DNA of 64,000 nt from Aestuariivivens marinum (GTDB lineage: Bacteria > Bacteroidota > Bacteroidia > Flavobacteriales > Flavobacteriaceae), in assembly GCF_022662175.1 (NCBI RefSeq), contig NZ_JAKMCR010000007.1, forward strand, positions 1 to 64,000, given 5' to 3'. A program made the translations under genes and the position numbers. Shown here piece after piece: positions 26,529 to 36,465 of this stretch. How positions within the stretch are numbered: the stretch's first letter is position 1; every line of letters starts with the position of its first letter. The notes beneath the pieces are model-generated. The model was given only the letters and a program-made list of their open reading frames with translations, was not told the origin of the DNA and searched no databases.

Positions 26529-27479
26529 TTAAATCTTACCCGAAGCAAATACTAATAAAATAAAAATACTATAAGCCAATACCAAAAGAAACCCTTTTAC
26601 CCTAGTAATTTCAAACCGTTTCTTTATAAATACCATCGGTAGTAATACAACTGCAAAAGCCAGCATCCAAACTATATCATTTGATAAAATTTTAGACTCT
26701 GTGACCGGTATGGGCTTTACTAGAGCAGTTAAGCCCAATACAGAACCTATATTAAATATGTTTGAACCAATTAAGTTCCCTAAAGAAATGGCCTTTTCCT
26801 TTTTTGCAGCTGCAATAACCGAAGCGGCCAATTCTGGAACACTGGTACCCACAGCTATTAAAGACACCCCAATAACAGCTTCACTCACACCTATAGATAA
26901 TGCTATTTCCCTTGCTCCATATACCAGCCATTCACTTCCATAATACAAAGCCGTTGCTCCAATAAGTAGCCAAATAAGAATCTTAAAGTTAGAAACTATC
27001 GCTAGAGTAACATCAATGTCCTCTACTTCCTTATCGTTTTTCACTCCTTTTATCAAGTACACTAAAAATAAAATAAGCCCTAAAAACAAGACGGCTCCTT
27101 CTAAAGCCGTAAGCATGTTATCATTGCCTAAGAAATAATAAACTCCCAAGGAAAAAACCATCATAGCTGGCCAATTAACTTTATAAAATGATTTATCGAC
27201 CACAATAGTGCCTACCATAGCCGTAATGCCTAGCACCAAACCAATATTTGCGATATTAGAACCTATTACATTGTTAATGGCAATTGCTGGCGACCCTTTT
27301 AATGCAGCTTGCAAACTAACCAATAGCTCTGGTGCCGAAGTAGCAAATGACACCACTGTCATACCAATAACCATCTTGGAAATATTGAACTTAAAAGACA
27401 GTGCTACCGAAGAACGCACCAAATACTCCCCTCCAATTACTAACATCACAAAACCCAAAACAACCCAAAGTAAACTCAT
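26529..27479 (-). CDS. Calcium/sodium antiporter, CaCA family
   Basis: The 316-residue inner-membrane protein has ten or so hydrophobic segments and the two inverted alpha repeats of the family: GMTVVSFATSAPELLVSL with NNVIGSNIANIGLVLG in the first half, and GVSLIAVGTSVPELAASV with GNLIGSNIFNIGSVLG in the second. It resembles YrbG of E. coli. It should exchange Ca2+ for Na+ or H+. It is convergent with the GSII gene, ending 74 bp from it. Confidence 0.94.
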   Translation of the reverse strand: MSLLWVVLGFVMLVIGGEYLVRSSVALSFKFNISKMVIGMTVVSFATSAPELLVSLQAALKGSPAIAINNVIGSNIANIGLVLGITAMVGTIVVDKSFYKVNWPAMMVFSLGVYYFLGNDNMLTALEGAVLFLGLILFLVYLIKGVKNDKEVEDIDVTLAIVSNFKILIWLLIGATALYYGSEWLVYGAREIALSIGVSEAVIGVSLIAVGTSVPELAASVIAAAKKEKAISLGNLIGSNIFNIGSVLGLTALVKPIPVTESKILSNDIVWMLAFAVVLLPMVFIKKRFEITRVKGFLLVLAYSIFILLVFASGKI

Positions 27480-27701
27480 TCATTTATTTTTTGCGAAGAT
27501 AATTGAAAGTTATAAGCTAGAAGATAGAAGCCTAAAGTTTTTGTTATTATGCAATGAATAGTCTTAGCCAAAAAAAACATGCTGATAACTATTACGATAT
27601 TTCACAATTTTTAACATTCAATTATAAAATTTGGTTAAAGTTTATAACACTATTTAATTACACTTTAAATTTGATATAAATAAAATAAATCATTGAGCAT
27701 C

Positions 27702-28487
27702 ATGAAAACCCCATCTGTTTTTAAAATTGGACTTAGGTTTTTATTTATCCTTTTAATATGTCAAACACCTTTAAATACCCATGCCAATATCATAAGTCAT
27801 GAATCCTTCCAAACCAATGACGTTATTATTACTATCGACAACAAAACCAGTGACAATGATCTAGAGGATATTGAAGCCATGCTGAAAGAGCATTATATTA
27901 AAGTTACTTTTTCAAAAATAACCAGAAACATAAATGCCGAACTAATAGGAATTAAAATCACCCTGAAAGATGGTAACGGCTCACAAACCATTAGCGAATT
28001 TTCAGGTAGCCAACCCATTTCTAAATTAACGTTTGGCATTAAAGACGGGGTACTTTTTATTAGCCAAGGTGACAAACCTAACAATACCATGTCTGCTTAT
28101 AACTTTCCAAATATTGTTATGGGATTTCCCAGTGATTCTATTTTTGGTCAAAATTTAAGATCCTTCAATTTTCAGGATTTTTTTGGAAACAGCAACGATA
28201 GTCTATTTTTAAATGAATATACAGATATACAAAAATTAATTGAACAAATGCGACAAGGATTAGGTCAAGACCTTTCCAAGCAATCTGCAAAATACAAATT
28301 CATTGATAACCCGAATCTAGACAAACTCATTATAATTGATGGCAAGGAAAGTGATTTTGAAACCCTCAACAAATTGGCTGAGTTAGATAAACTTGCCGAT
28401 GTAGAAACTCTGGGCCCTAAAATAGCCATAAGCATTTATGGTGATAAAGCTAAAGACGGTGCTATAGTAGTAGTAACAAAAAATTAA
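27702..28487 (+). CDS. Secreted protein with a TonB-plug-like C-terminal motif
   Basis: About 261 residues with a signal peptide (FLFILLICQTPLNTHA). The body is a small alpha/beta region, then a C-terminal stretch LIIIDGKESD ... ISIYGDKAKDGAIVVVTKN. That pattern (IxVDGk, YGxxakdGaIxVxTK) resembles the plug segment of SusC-type receptors and the tail of BlaR1/M56-associated proteins in flavobacteria. No barrel follows, so it is not a receptor. The start is put at ATG 27702; a TAAATTTG element at 27666-27673 gives a suitable -7. It is convergent with the sensor hybrid, 10 bp apart. I do not know its function. Confidence 0.7.
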   Translation: MKTPSVFKIGLRFLFILLICQTPLNTHANIISHESFQTNDVIITIDNKTSDNDLEDIEAMLKEHYIKVTFSKITRNINAELIGIKITLKDGNGSQTISEFSGSQPISKLTFGIKDGVLFISQGDKPNNTMSAYNFPNIVMGFPSDSIFGQNLRSFNFQDFFGNSNDSLFLNEYTDIQKLIEQMRQGLGQDLSKQSAKYKFIDNPNLDKLIIIDGKESDFETLNKLAELDKLADVETLGPKIAISIYGDKAKDGAIVVVTKN

Positions 28488-28497
28488 TCTAATTTTA

Positions 28498-31400
28498 TTA
28501 CTTATTATCTAATGCATTAACCATATCCCAATCTTCTGGAGTTCCCGAAATGGTATACTCTGCAGATTTGGTGACAAAATATTTGGCAACCATATCTTTT
28601 GGGTTTTTACCCAGCACCTTATCAAAAGCAGCTGAGGCTTTAGGAAATTCTTTATTGAAAAAATATTTTAGCCCTTTTTCAAAATCCTTTAAGGTTTTTA
28701 TTTTTAGCTCAACAATAATATCTTCATCTCCGTTAAAACACTCATAAACCCCAATAGCTTCATTTTTTCCTTTTACCTTTATCTTTCCTAAATACCTAAA
28801 GTTAAAATCATCCTTTTTTTCAATAGATGCCATACTACTTTCACTTAATACAATATTGGCCCCATAATATTTAGTGGTGCCTTCCATGCGGGATGCCGTA
28901 TTAACCGTGTCGGCAATAATGGCAGTATCGTTTCTATACACATCTCCTATTATACCCATAACCAATGCCCCTGTATGCATTCCCATGCCTACCGAAATAG
29001 GTTTAAAACCTTCCTTAACACGCCTTACATTATATTCTAAAATCGTTTTTTGCATAGCAATCGATGCCTCCAACGCATGTGTTGCATTTTCTGGAAAGAG
29101 TGCCATTATACCGTCTCCTAAATACTGATTAACAAATCCTTTGTTACGCTGAATTAATGGTCCCATACGACCCACATAGGCATTTACGAATTTAAAGTTT
29201 TGCTGTGGTGTCATTGATTCTGATAAACTGGTATAATCCCGTACATCGGTAAACAATACGGTAACCTTTTTTTGGATATGGTCCCCTAAAACCACTTCGG
29301 TTATCGCTTCCCTTCCTACGGATTTCAAAAACTCTGTTGGCACAAATCTACTTGTTGCCTTATGGATACCATATAAATTAAGATGGGTTTTTATTCTACT
29401 TAACAATTCGTCTTTAGAAAATGGTTTGGTTAAATAATCGTTTGCTCCAACATTAAAACCAGCAACCAAATCGCTAACTCTATTTTTAGCGGTAAGCAAG
29501 ACAATAGGTAATTCACTGCTTGAATAGGTTTTTCTAATTGTTTCACAAACATCATAACCAGACATATTGGGCATCATGATATCCAATAGTATTAAATCAA
29601 AACTATTTCCTTTGGCCAAAAGCTCCAAGGCGTCCCTGCCACTACCAACCTCAACAACGTTATAGCCCGCAACCGTTAAATGGTTTTCTAAAACACGACG
29701 ATTAATTGGTTCATCATCAATAATCAATATTGTTAAATTTGAAGTCTTAAAATCTGTCTCGACAACGTCTTCATTCATAACACCTATCTTGTCTTCTGCA
29801 ATATTCTGAACATTATCATCTAGATTCTGAATTGACAATTCAGTTCTACTTGCATTGCTTAAAGGCAAGGTAAAAGTGAATGTAGAGCCTTCGCCAACCT
29901 TTGATTCAACATTTATTTTGCCTCCGTGCAGTTCAACCAATTGCTTAGTAACAGCAAGCCCTAATCCTGTTCCTCCATAAACTCTATCTGTAGAACCATT
30001 GACCTGTTCAAAAGATTTAAAAATAAAATCAAATTTATCTCTAGGAATACCTATACCGGTATCTTTAACGGACACTTCTAAAAAACCTACTTTTTCTTTT
30101 GCTTGAATCTCTACTGTCCCTTCTTGTGTAAATTTAATGGCATTGCCAACCAAATTATACAATATTTGTTGAAGTCTGTTTTCATCTGCTTCTACTAAAG
30201 AAACATCTTTAGATACTGCATTAATAAGCTTTAAATCCTTCCCTTTAGCCAAAGTAGCAGAAACTTTTAACACTAAATCGACAACAGAAAAAATATCGAC
30301 AGGCTGAATAGCAAGCGACAAGTCCTTGTTTTTTAATTTGGAGAAATCGAGAATATCATTAACCAAATTGGATAATCGTTTTCCACTGTTTACAATCATG
30401 TCAAGATTCTCAATAGCCTTTCTGGACATCTTCCCGGCAACACCATCTTTTAAAGATTCCGATAATCCTATAATTCCGTTTAATGGCGTTCTTAATTCGT
30501 GTGATGTATTTGCTAAAAACTGATCTTTAAGCTTATCTACTTGCTTTAACTTACTAATTACCTCACGCTCTTGTTTTAATTTTATACTTTTTTGTCTTGA
30601 ACGCCAATAAATACCTCCAACAACTAACAGCCCAATAGCGGTAAAAATAACAAGGTTTACTTTGTTTCTCTGTTTGCTTATGTCTTGTGTATAACGTAAT
30701 TCCTGTTCTGCTTTTTCTTTGTTAAACGCAATACTATCTGCCAACTGTTGTTTTTCAAATTGGTATTGCATTTCTTGACGTGTAATCTCTTGAGTTTTTT
30801 CGCTATTAAACAATGAATCTTTTGCTTGTATGGATTGTTTATAATATTGCAAAGATCTATTATAATCACCAAGGTTTTCCCACACTTTACTTAAGCATTC
30901 ACAGGATTCCTTAATTGCAATAAGTACACCCATTCGTTCGGCAAGTTCCAAACTTTTTTCGCAATCTAGTTTGGCCAAGCTGTATTTATTAGTATTAAGA
31001 TATACACCACCACCCCTATACAAATATGCAGATATAAGACCTTCATTATCATTAATTTGCTTTTTAATCTCTATTCCTTTATTTAAATATGTTAAAGCTT
31101 CATCATATTTGCCCTGCCTATTATAAAGCTCTCCAATATTATTATAAGCTCGAGTCAATCCTCTTTTATCACCTACTTCTTCTGCTAGTTCGGCCGACTT
31201 TTTTAAATTATTTAATGCCAAATCAAATTGATCTAAATTGGTATATACTAATGCAACATTATTATAAGCATGAACCAAGGTACGCTTATTACCTATTTCT
31301 TTTTTTAGATCTAAGCTATATGTAAGGTATTCCAATGCTTTTTCATGATTTTTTTGACGCGTGAAGACATTACCCAAATTATTCGTTAATCGGGCTAAAT

Positions 31401-31875
31401 TTTCTTTATCCTCAATATCTTCTGAAATCTTTAAGCCCTCTAACAAATAATCCAATGCCTTCGTAAAATTTCCAAGCTCGTAATAAACCGTTCCAATATT
31501 ATTTAGTGTGGTTGCCATAGCTTTTCTGTCCAGCAGTTGTGTATGCAACTCATGGCTCTTTACAAAATAGTTTAAGGCCTCTTGGAAATCACCTTGTACA
31601 GCATAAGTGTTGCCAATAAACCTTTGCACCGTGGCCTCCCATTTTTTATTGGATTTTTCCTTTGAAAACTCAAGAATTTTAGCTCCAAAAACTTTTGCAG
31701 AATCTAAATCTTGTCTAAAATATAGCATAAAAGCATCTAATCCCGCTTCGTAACGTAAAGAATCAATAGTTTTTGAATTTTCAAATATGGCTTTTAGGCT
31801 ATCTAATTTTGATGTTTGGCTAAAGGAACTATTAAAAAAGTAAATACAAGTAAGTATACAAAGACTATATTTCAT
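28498..31875 (-). CDS. TPR-histidine kinase-receiver-class III cyclase hybrid sensor
   Basis: A 1,125-residue single-pass sensor. Signal peptide, then about seven TPR motifs in the periplasm (residues 80-350), a membrane helix (about 406-424), HisKA with FLANTSHELRTPLNG (His459), HATPase (NLVGNAIKFT, DTGIGI, GTGLGLAVTKQL), receiver domain (phospho-acceptor Asp765 in LILLDIMMPNMSG) and a class III nucleotidyl cyclase domain (about 868-1025). The cyclase keeps metal Asp877 and Asp921 and the transition-state pair Asn992/Arg996, but the position of the substrate-selecting Lys appears to be Gln917, so the nucleotide made is uncertain. A short TPR-like tail follows. It probably converts a periplasmic signal to a cyclic nucleotide. 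The start at ATG 31875 is preferred over a TTG four codons upstream. Confidence 0.9.
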   Translation of the reverse strand: MKYSLCILTCIYFFNSSFSQTSKLDSLKAIFENSKTIDSLRYEAGLDAFMLYFRQDLDSAKVFGAKILEFSKEKSNKKWEATVQRFIGNTYAVQGDFQEALNYFVKSHELHTQLLDRKAMATTLNNIGTVYYELGNFTKALDYLLEGLKISEDIEDKENLARLTNNLGNVFTRQKNHEKALEYLTYSLDLKKEIGNKRTLVHAYNNVALVYTNLDQFDLALNNLKKSAELAEEVGDKRGLTRAYNNIGELYNRQGKYDEALTYLNKGIEIKKQINDNEGLISAYLYRGGGVYLNTNKYSLAKLDCEKSLELAERMGVLIAIKESCECLSKVWENLGDYNRSLQYYKQSIQAKDSLFNSEKTQEITRQEMQYQFEKQQLADSIAFNKEKAEQELRYTQDISKQRNKVNLVIFTAIGLLVVGGIYWRSRQKSIKLKQEREVISKLKQVDKLKDQFLANTSHELRTPLNGIIGLSESLKDGVAGKMSRKAIENLDMIVNSGKRLSNLVNDILDFSKLKNKDLSLAIQPVDIFSVVDLVLKVSATLAKGKDLKLINAVSKDVSLVEADENRLQQILYNLVGNAIKFTQEGTVEIQAKEKVGFLEVSVKDTGIGIPRDKFDFIFKSFEQVNGSTDRVYGGTGLGLAVTKQLVELHGGKINVESKVGEGSTFTFTLPLSNASRTELSIQNLDDNVQNIAEDKIGVMNEDVVETDFKTSNLTILIIDDEPINRRVLENHLTVAGYNVVEVGSGRDALELLAKGNSFDLILLDIMMPNMSGYDVCETIRKTYSSSELPIVLLTAKNRVSDLVAGFNVGANDYLTKPFSKDELLSRIKTHLNLYGIHKATSRFVPTEFLKSVGREAITEVVLGDHIQKKVTVLFTDVRDYTSLSESMTPQQNFKFVNAYVGRMGPLIQRNKGFVNQYLGDGIMALFPENATHALEASIAMQKTILEYNVRRVKEGFKPISVGMGMHTGALVMGIIGDVYRNDTAIIADTVNTASRMEGTTKYYGANIVLSESSMASIEKKDDFNFRYLGKIKVKGKNEAIGVYECFNGDEDIIVELKIKTLKDFEKGLKYFFNKEFPKASAAFDKVLGKNPKDMVAKYFVTKSAEYTISGTPEDWDMVNALDNK

Positions 31876-32001
31876 TGTACAAAACAAAATCGTTTGGTTA
31901 TGATAAATGTATAAAGTTAAGTGTAAATACTTAAATTATAAAGCACCAAAGTAAAAAAGGAACCCAAAAAGATAGATCAAAAGATAATTAATTACAGTGT
32001 A

Positions 32002-32859
32002 TTAGTAATATTGTTCTTTCCCAGAGCAAGGCAACACAAAAAAGGGTATATCTATTTTAAAAGCCAAAGTTTCCAAACCATCATTATTAAACAATCGCTT
32101 TAAAAAAGAATGTTTTTTATTTTTTATGGCTAACATTTTTATTTTGTTGGTATGGATATATGTATAAATTTCATTGAACATATCTTTTTTAGTAGTATCA
32201 ATATAATCATGTTTGGGCCGTTTAAAATATGTGTTGAAAAAACTGTGATTATCAAAAGCAACATAGGCCAAATGATTTTGATCTGCTATGTGTAGAATAT
32301 CCAATTCAGCATCATATAATTCCACCCACTCCTTTAATAAAGCCATATCTTCAATTGCAAATGGTTCCAAATTGGTAGTTGCAAAAACAATTTTTGACAA
32401 ACCTGAAAATCTATAACCATCTGGAATAACCAATACAGGAGCTAAACAACGTTGTATAACATGAATTGTGTTACTTCCAAAAATCACTTTCTCTAAACCA
32501 GAAGCTCCTTTAGTACCCATTAATACCAAATCTATATTGCGATTTACACTTACTTGATTGATGGCATCGGTAAAATTATCATAATCTACTATGGAGTGAA
32601 ATTTATGTTTATCATTGGCGTAGGTCTTTTTAACATCTAAAATAATATTGCTTATAGATTTTTTTGCTGCCCCAACAATAGTATTATAAATTGTGGCTGA
32701 AGAGGCAACAACCATCATATCATCAGAAATAAAAGAAGAAGCCTTCTGTACATTCATAAAATAAAAATCACATGCTTGATCTTTAAAAAATCGCATAGCA
32801 AAGTGTATGGCGTTCAATGAGTTTTTCGAAAAATCAGTTGGCAAAAGTATAGATTTCAT
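32002..32859 (-). CDS. Universal stress protein, two-domain UspA type
   Basis: A 285-residue cytosolic protein made of two UspA folds. The first has the start motif MKSILLPTDFSKNSLNAI and the ATP-binding signature MGTKGASGLEKVIFGSNT (around 118-135). The second begins near residue 155 (SKIVFATTNLEPF) and lacks the glycine-rich loop, so it may not bind nucleotide. Such proteins are induced in stasis or stress. It is 127 bp upstream of the sensor hybrid on the same strand but not clearly co-transcribed. Confidence 0.9.
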   Translation of the reverse strand: MKSILLPTDFSKNSLNAIHFAMRFFKDQACDFYFMNVQKASSFISDDMMVVASSATIYNTIVGAAKKSISNIILDVKKTYANDKHKFHSIVDYDNFTDAINQVSVNRNIDLVLMGTKGASGLEKVIFGSNTIHVIQRCLAPVLVIPDGYRFSGLSKIVFATTNLEPFAIEDMALLKEWVELYDAELDILHIADQNHLAYVAFDNHSFFNTYFKRPKHDYIDTTKKDMFNEIYTYIHTNKIKMLAIKNKKHSFLKRLFNNDGLETLAFKIDIPFFVLPCSGKEQYY

Positions 32860-33037
32860 TGTACCGAAGTATTTTTCATAAATATAGTAATGCTAAACTT
32901 TTAAAAACATGACAATTATCAGTCTGTTTACCTATTTATTTAAATGATTAAAAATTAGTTTAGAATTTTAAAGCATTGTATTTTCGGCACAATAAATGTG
33001 ATATTATAAAATATTAACAAAAAAACAAGTCCACAGA

Positions 33038-33799
33038 ATGCGTTTTACCTTTATTCTTCTTGCCTTATTTTCATTGACCGTAAATGCTCAAAATACAGCC
33101 ATTGGCACTAACGAAAAGCTTGTTTATACAGCCTCCTATAACATGTCAGGCATTTTAACAGATATCGCACAGGTAACCATGGAAACCAGTCCGGTAAAAA
33201 CCTCAAAAGCCACATTATTAAGGCTAAAATGTACCGCTGCAACTTACAGTAAATGGGATAATTTTTTTAGAATAAGGGATCTCTATGAAAGCTATGTAAA
33301 TCCAAAAACACTCACACCATATTTATATAATAGGGATATTAATGAAGGAAGTTATTATAAGGCCATGAAATACACTTTCAGTCATAAGACAAAAACAGTA
33401 AAATCGATACAGACCAAAAGAAACAATAACATAGAAAACAAAACCATTTCCATTGGTAATAGTACAAAAGATATAGTCTCTACACTCTATAGCATTAGGT
33501 CATTTAATTTTGAAAACATGAGTAAAGGAGATCGCCAATCTTTAACTATTATTTTCGACCGTAAAGAAACCAAGGCACAGGTCACTTATTTAGGCAAGGA
33601 AACTATTAACACTGCTATAGGAAAAAAAGAATGTTATAAATTGGCCATTGGATCCAACGAAGCCATATTACAAGGTAACAATAGTAATTTGCTTTGGTTA
33701 ACTGCAGATGTAAACAAAATAATTGTATACGGCAAGTTTAAAATACCTGTGGGGAATGGCGAACTTAAAATAAAATCAGTTTCAGGTTTAATAAATTAA
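33038..33799 (+). CDS. DUF3108 secreted protein
   Basis: The 253-residue protein has a signal peptide (FILLALFSLTVNAQ) and the DUF3108 pattern: GTNEKLVYTASYNMSGILTD, a central FFRIRDLYESYVNPKTLTP, and DIVSTLYSIRSFNFENMSKGD before a final beta-rich part. These are periplasmic lipocalin-like beta-sandwich proteins of unknown function. It precedes the small membrane protein at 33810 by 10 bp, so the two form an operon. Family call sound; function unknown. Confidence 0.88.
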   Translation: MRFTFILLALFSLTVNAQNTAIGTNEKLVYTASYNMSGILTDIAQVTMETSPVKTSKATLLRLKCTAATYSKWDNFFRIRDLYESYVNPKTLTPYLYNRDINEGSYYKAMKYTFSHKTKTVKSIQTKRNNNIENKTISIGNSTKDIVSTLYSIRSFNFENMSKGDRQSLTIIFDRKETKAQVTYLGKETINTAIGKKECYKLAIGSNEAILQGNNSNLLWLTADVNKIIVYGKFKIPVGNGELKIKSVSGLIN

Positions 33800-33809
33800 A
33801 CGTAGTCAT

Positions 33810-34169
33810 ATGAAAAAAACCTTCATTGTTTTAGCTCTTGTCTCGTCAATTCTTGCCACCATATTTGCAGTATTGCCAATTTCTAACTTAGCCATAATCC
33901 CTGCCCTTGCAGCTTTAATATTTGGTTTAGTGGCATTCTATTTATCAAAAAAAACAGGTGACGTAAAAAAAATTATTCAATTTATTTTTTTACTTACAAT
34001 TGTTGCACTTTCCCTAACCATTTTCAAAGCAGTTTTCACAACTACAGAAGTGGCTGACACCAAAACTTTGGACACTAAAGAAACACAATTGAAAGAAGAA
34101 GCCATTGAAGAATTGGAAAACATTGACATAGATGTCGAAGAATTTGAAGATATTGACATAGCACAATAA
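33810..34169 (+). CDS. Small membrane protein with acidic C-terminal tail
   Basis: The 119-residue protein has three predicted membrane helices (about 5-23, 26-45, 56-76) and then a long acidic cytosolic or periplasmic tail rich in Glu and Asp ending in IDVEEFEDIDIAQ. It shares an operon with the DUF3108 gene (10 bp gap). I do not recognise a named domain. Composition suggests a membrane-anchored electrostatic scaffold; nothing more can be claimed. Confidence 0.65.
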   Translation: MKKTFIVLALVSSILATIFAVLPISNLAIIPALAALIFGLVAFYLSKKTGDVKKIIQFIFLLTIVALSLTIFKAVFTTTEVADTKTLDTKETQLKEEAIEELENIDIDVEEFEDIDIAQ

Positions 34170-34189
34170 GTGATTCCCTCTTTATTGCA

Positions 34190-34197
34190 TATATTTG
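34190..34197 (+). promoter_or_regulatory. Putative -7 element of first M28 gene
   Basis: TATATTTG, a perfect TAnnTTTG, about 100 bp before the ATG at 34298. No clear -33 TTG. Confidence 0.35.
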
Positions 34198-34297
34198 TTA
34201 TATCAAAAAAATATGAAATTAGCATATTGCATTTTTTTTGCCCAGAGAAAATTTTAATTATATATTACTTGGGATAAAACCTATCAAATATGCACAC

Positions 34298-35353
34298 ATG
34301 AAGACACTTTTTATCCTTTCTCTTTTTTCCCTTTTGGGTACTTGTGCAACCGAAAAATATAGCATAAAAATCAAAAATCTTCAAAACAGCATTACATTGG
34401 TAGACAGCATGAAAGTTATAAAATATGCTAACACTATCACTTCAAAAGAGTTAAAAACCCACCTTTATACTTTTGCCTCCAATAAGTTTGAAGGCCGTGA
34501 AGTAGGAACTAAAGGACAAAAATTAGCTGCAAGATTCTTAAAGGATTATTATATAAACAAAGGGATTCCTGCGCCATTTGGTAACAACAACTACTATCAA
34601 TCCATTCCTGGATCCTATTTTTTAAAAGAAGGCATTAATGCTTCCGAAAATGTCTTGGCTTATATTGAAGGTAATGAAAAACCTAGTGAACAAATTATTA
34701 TTTCGGCTCATTTAGATCATCTTGGTGTTGATGAAAGAGGAAATATTAATTATGGAGCAGATGACGATGGTTCGGGTACTGTTGCCATTATGGAAATTGC
34801 AGATGCTTTCCTTAAAGCAAAACAAGAAGGCAATGGTCCCAAAAGAAGTATCCTATTTCTTCATCTTACCGCAGAAGAGATAGGTAAACAAGGTTCTGAA
34901 TACTACACAAGCAATCCGGTGTTTCCTCTTGAAAATGCCATTGCAAATCTTAATATTGACATGATTGGTCGTGTAGATGACCTTCACAAAGATAATAGCA
35001 ACTATATTTATTTAATTGGTGCCGATAGGCTAAGTAAAGAACTGCATTACACTTCCGAAAAAGTAAACGATGCCTACTTCAATATTAATTTAGATTACAG
35101 ATATAATAGCGAAAAAGACAGAAACAATTACTATACAAGATCCGATCATTATAATTTTGCTAAGCATGGTGTTCCTGTAATTTTTTATTTTAATGGTGAA
35201 CACGATGATTACCACAAACACACAGATACACCCGATAAAATAGATTATAATCTATTAAAAAAACGTGCCCAACTCATATTTGCCACTGCATGGCAATTGG
35301 CAAACCAACCCCACAGATTGACAACTGATGAAAAACATGAGTTGTTAAAATAG
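34298..35353 (+). CDS. M28-family zinc metallopeptidase (paralogue 1)
   Basis: A 351-residue secreted exopeptidase. Two-zinc ligand motifs are visible: SAHLDHLG, GADDDGSGTVA, TAEEIGKQGSEYY, NIDMIGR and YHKHTDTPDK, with the catalytic Glu of EE. M28 enzymes are aminopeptidases or carboxypeptidases acting on exported peptides. The start at ATG 34298 gives a proper signal (LFILSLFSLLGTC), with an atypical lipobox Thr before Cys. It is followed 98 bp later by a close paralogue in the same orientation, suggesting tandem duplication. Confidence 0.9.
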   Translation: MKTLFILSLFSLLGTCATEKYSIKIKNLQNSITLVDSMKVIKYANTITSKELKTHLYTFASNKFEGREVGTKGQKLAARFLKDYYINKGIPAPFGNNNYYQSIPGSYFLKEGINASENVLAYIEGNEKPSEQIIISAHLDHLGVDERGNINYGADDDGSGTVAIMEIADAFLKAKQEGNGPKRSILFLHLTAEEIGKQGSEYYTSNPVFPLENAIANLNIDMIGRVDDLHKDNSNYIYLIGADRLSKELHYTSEKVNDAYFNINLDYRYNSEKDRNNYYTRSDHYNFAKHGVPVIFYFNGEHDDYHKHTDTPDKIDYNLLKKRAQLIFATAWQLANQPHRLTTDEKHELLK

Positions 35354-35451
35354 ATAAAAGTCTAACATATATTAGCTTATATTTTTGTATTATAGCACAC
35401 ATTATCGTCCAATTGGAGTTAAAATTATTTGTCTTGATTTAATAAAAAAGA

Positions 35452-36465
35452 ATGAAAAACATAGTCTTATTTATATGCTACACTTTTTTAACGGTTTCTT
35501 GTAGCTCTTCGCAAGGAAAAAAATGGTCCAACTCAAGTAAAGAAATGGTTACCAAATTTGCAAAGACCATAACTAGTTACGAATTAAAAGAGATGCTTTA
35601 CATCTACGCATCTGATGATTTTGAGGGTAGAAATACTGGAGAACCTGGACAAAAAAAAGCAGTAAACTTTATTAAGGACCACTATGTTGAGAATGGCATT
35701 TTATCACCAATAGCAATAGACGACTATTTTCAAGAAATACCGTCGTCTTACTTTAATAACCAAGTAAAAGATTCAGAAAACGTGTTGGCTTACATCAAGG
35801 GATCTGAAAAACCAGATGAAGTCATCATCATATCGGCTCATTTAGACCACATAGGCATATCTAAAAGTGGTGAGATAAACAATGGTGCTGATGATGATGG
35901 TTCGGGCACAGTGGCTATTTTAGAAATTGCTGAAGCTTTTCAAACAGCCGTTAAATCTGGTTATTCACCCAAGCGCTCAATATTATTTTTACATGTAACC
36001 GGAGAAGAGATTGGCTTATATGGTTCACGTTATTATGCCGATATAGACCCTGTTTTCCCTTTGGAAAACACCGTTGCCAATTTAAATATTGATATGATTG
36101 GACGTGTTGACCCCAAGCATGAAGACAAAGGTAATTACCTTTATTTAATTGGTTCGGACAAGTTAAGTAAAGAACTCCATGATCTATCCGAATTGGTAAA
36201 CAAAACTTTCTTCAATTTAGAGTTTGATTACACCTATAATGATGATAACGACCCAAATCGTTTCTATTATCGTTCAGATCACTATAATTTTGCCAAAAAC
36301 AACATTCCCGTTATTTTTTATTTCAACGGTACACATGCTGATTATCATAAACCCAGTGATACGCCCGATAAAATAAATTATGAATTTTTAGAAACCCGTG
36401 CCCGTTTAATTTTCCATACCGCTTGGGAATTGGCTAATAGAACAAATCGTGTGAAATTGGATTAA
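35452..36465 (+). CDS. M28-family zinc metallopeptidase (paralogue 2)
   Basis: A 337-residue paralogue of the upstream gene, with the same layout: secretion signal ending LTVSCSSS (likely lipoprotein), metal motifs SAHLDHIG, GADDDGSGTVA, GEEIGLYGSRYY, NIDMIGR, and YHKPSDTPDK. Large blocks such as PVIFYFNG and AILEIAEAF are shared with the first copy. The two enzymes probably process similar peptides, with divergence around the active-site edges. Not obviously co-transcribed; the gap is 98 bp. Confidence 0.9.
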   Translation: MKNIVLFICYTFLTVSCSSSQGKKWSNSSKEMVTKFAKTITSYELKEMLYIYASDDFEGRNTGEPGQKKAVNFIKDHYVENGILSPIAIDDYFQEIPSSYFNNQVKDSENVLAYIKGSEKPDEVIIISAHLDHIGISKSGEINNGADDDGSGTVAILEIAEAFQTAVKSGYSPKRSILFLHVTGEEIGLYGSRYYADIDPVFPLENTVANLNIDMIGRVDPKHEDKGNYLYLIGSDKLSKELHDLSELVNKTFFNLEFDYTYNDDNDPNRFYYRSDHYNFAKNNIPVIFYFNGTHADYHKPSDTPDKINYEFLETRARLIFHTAWELANRTNRVKLD

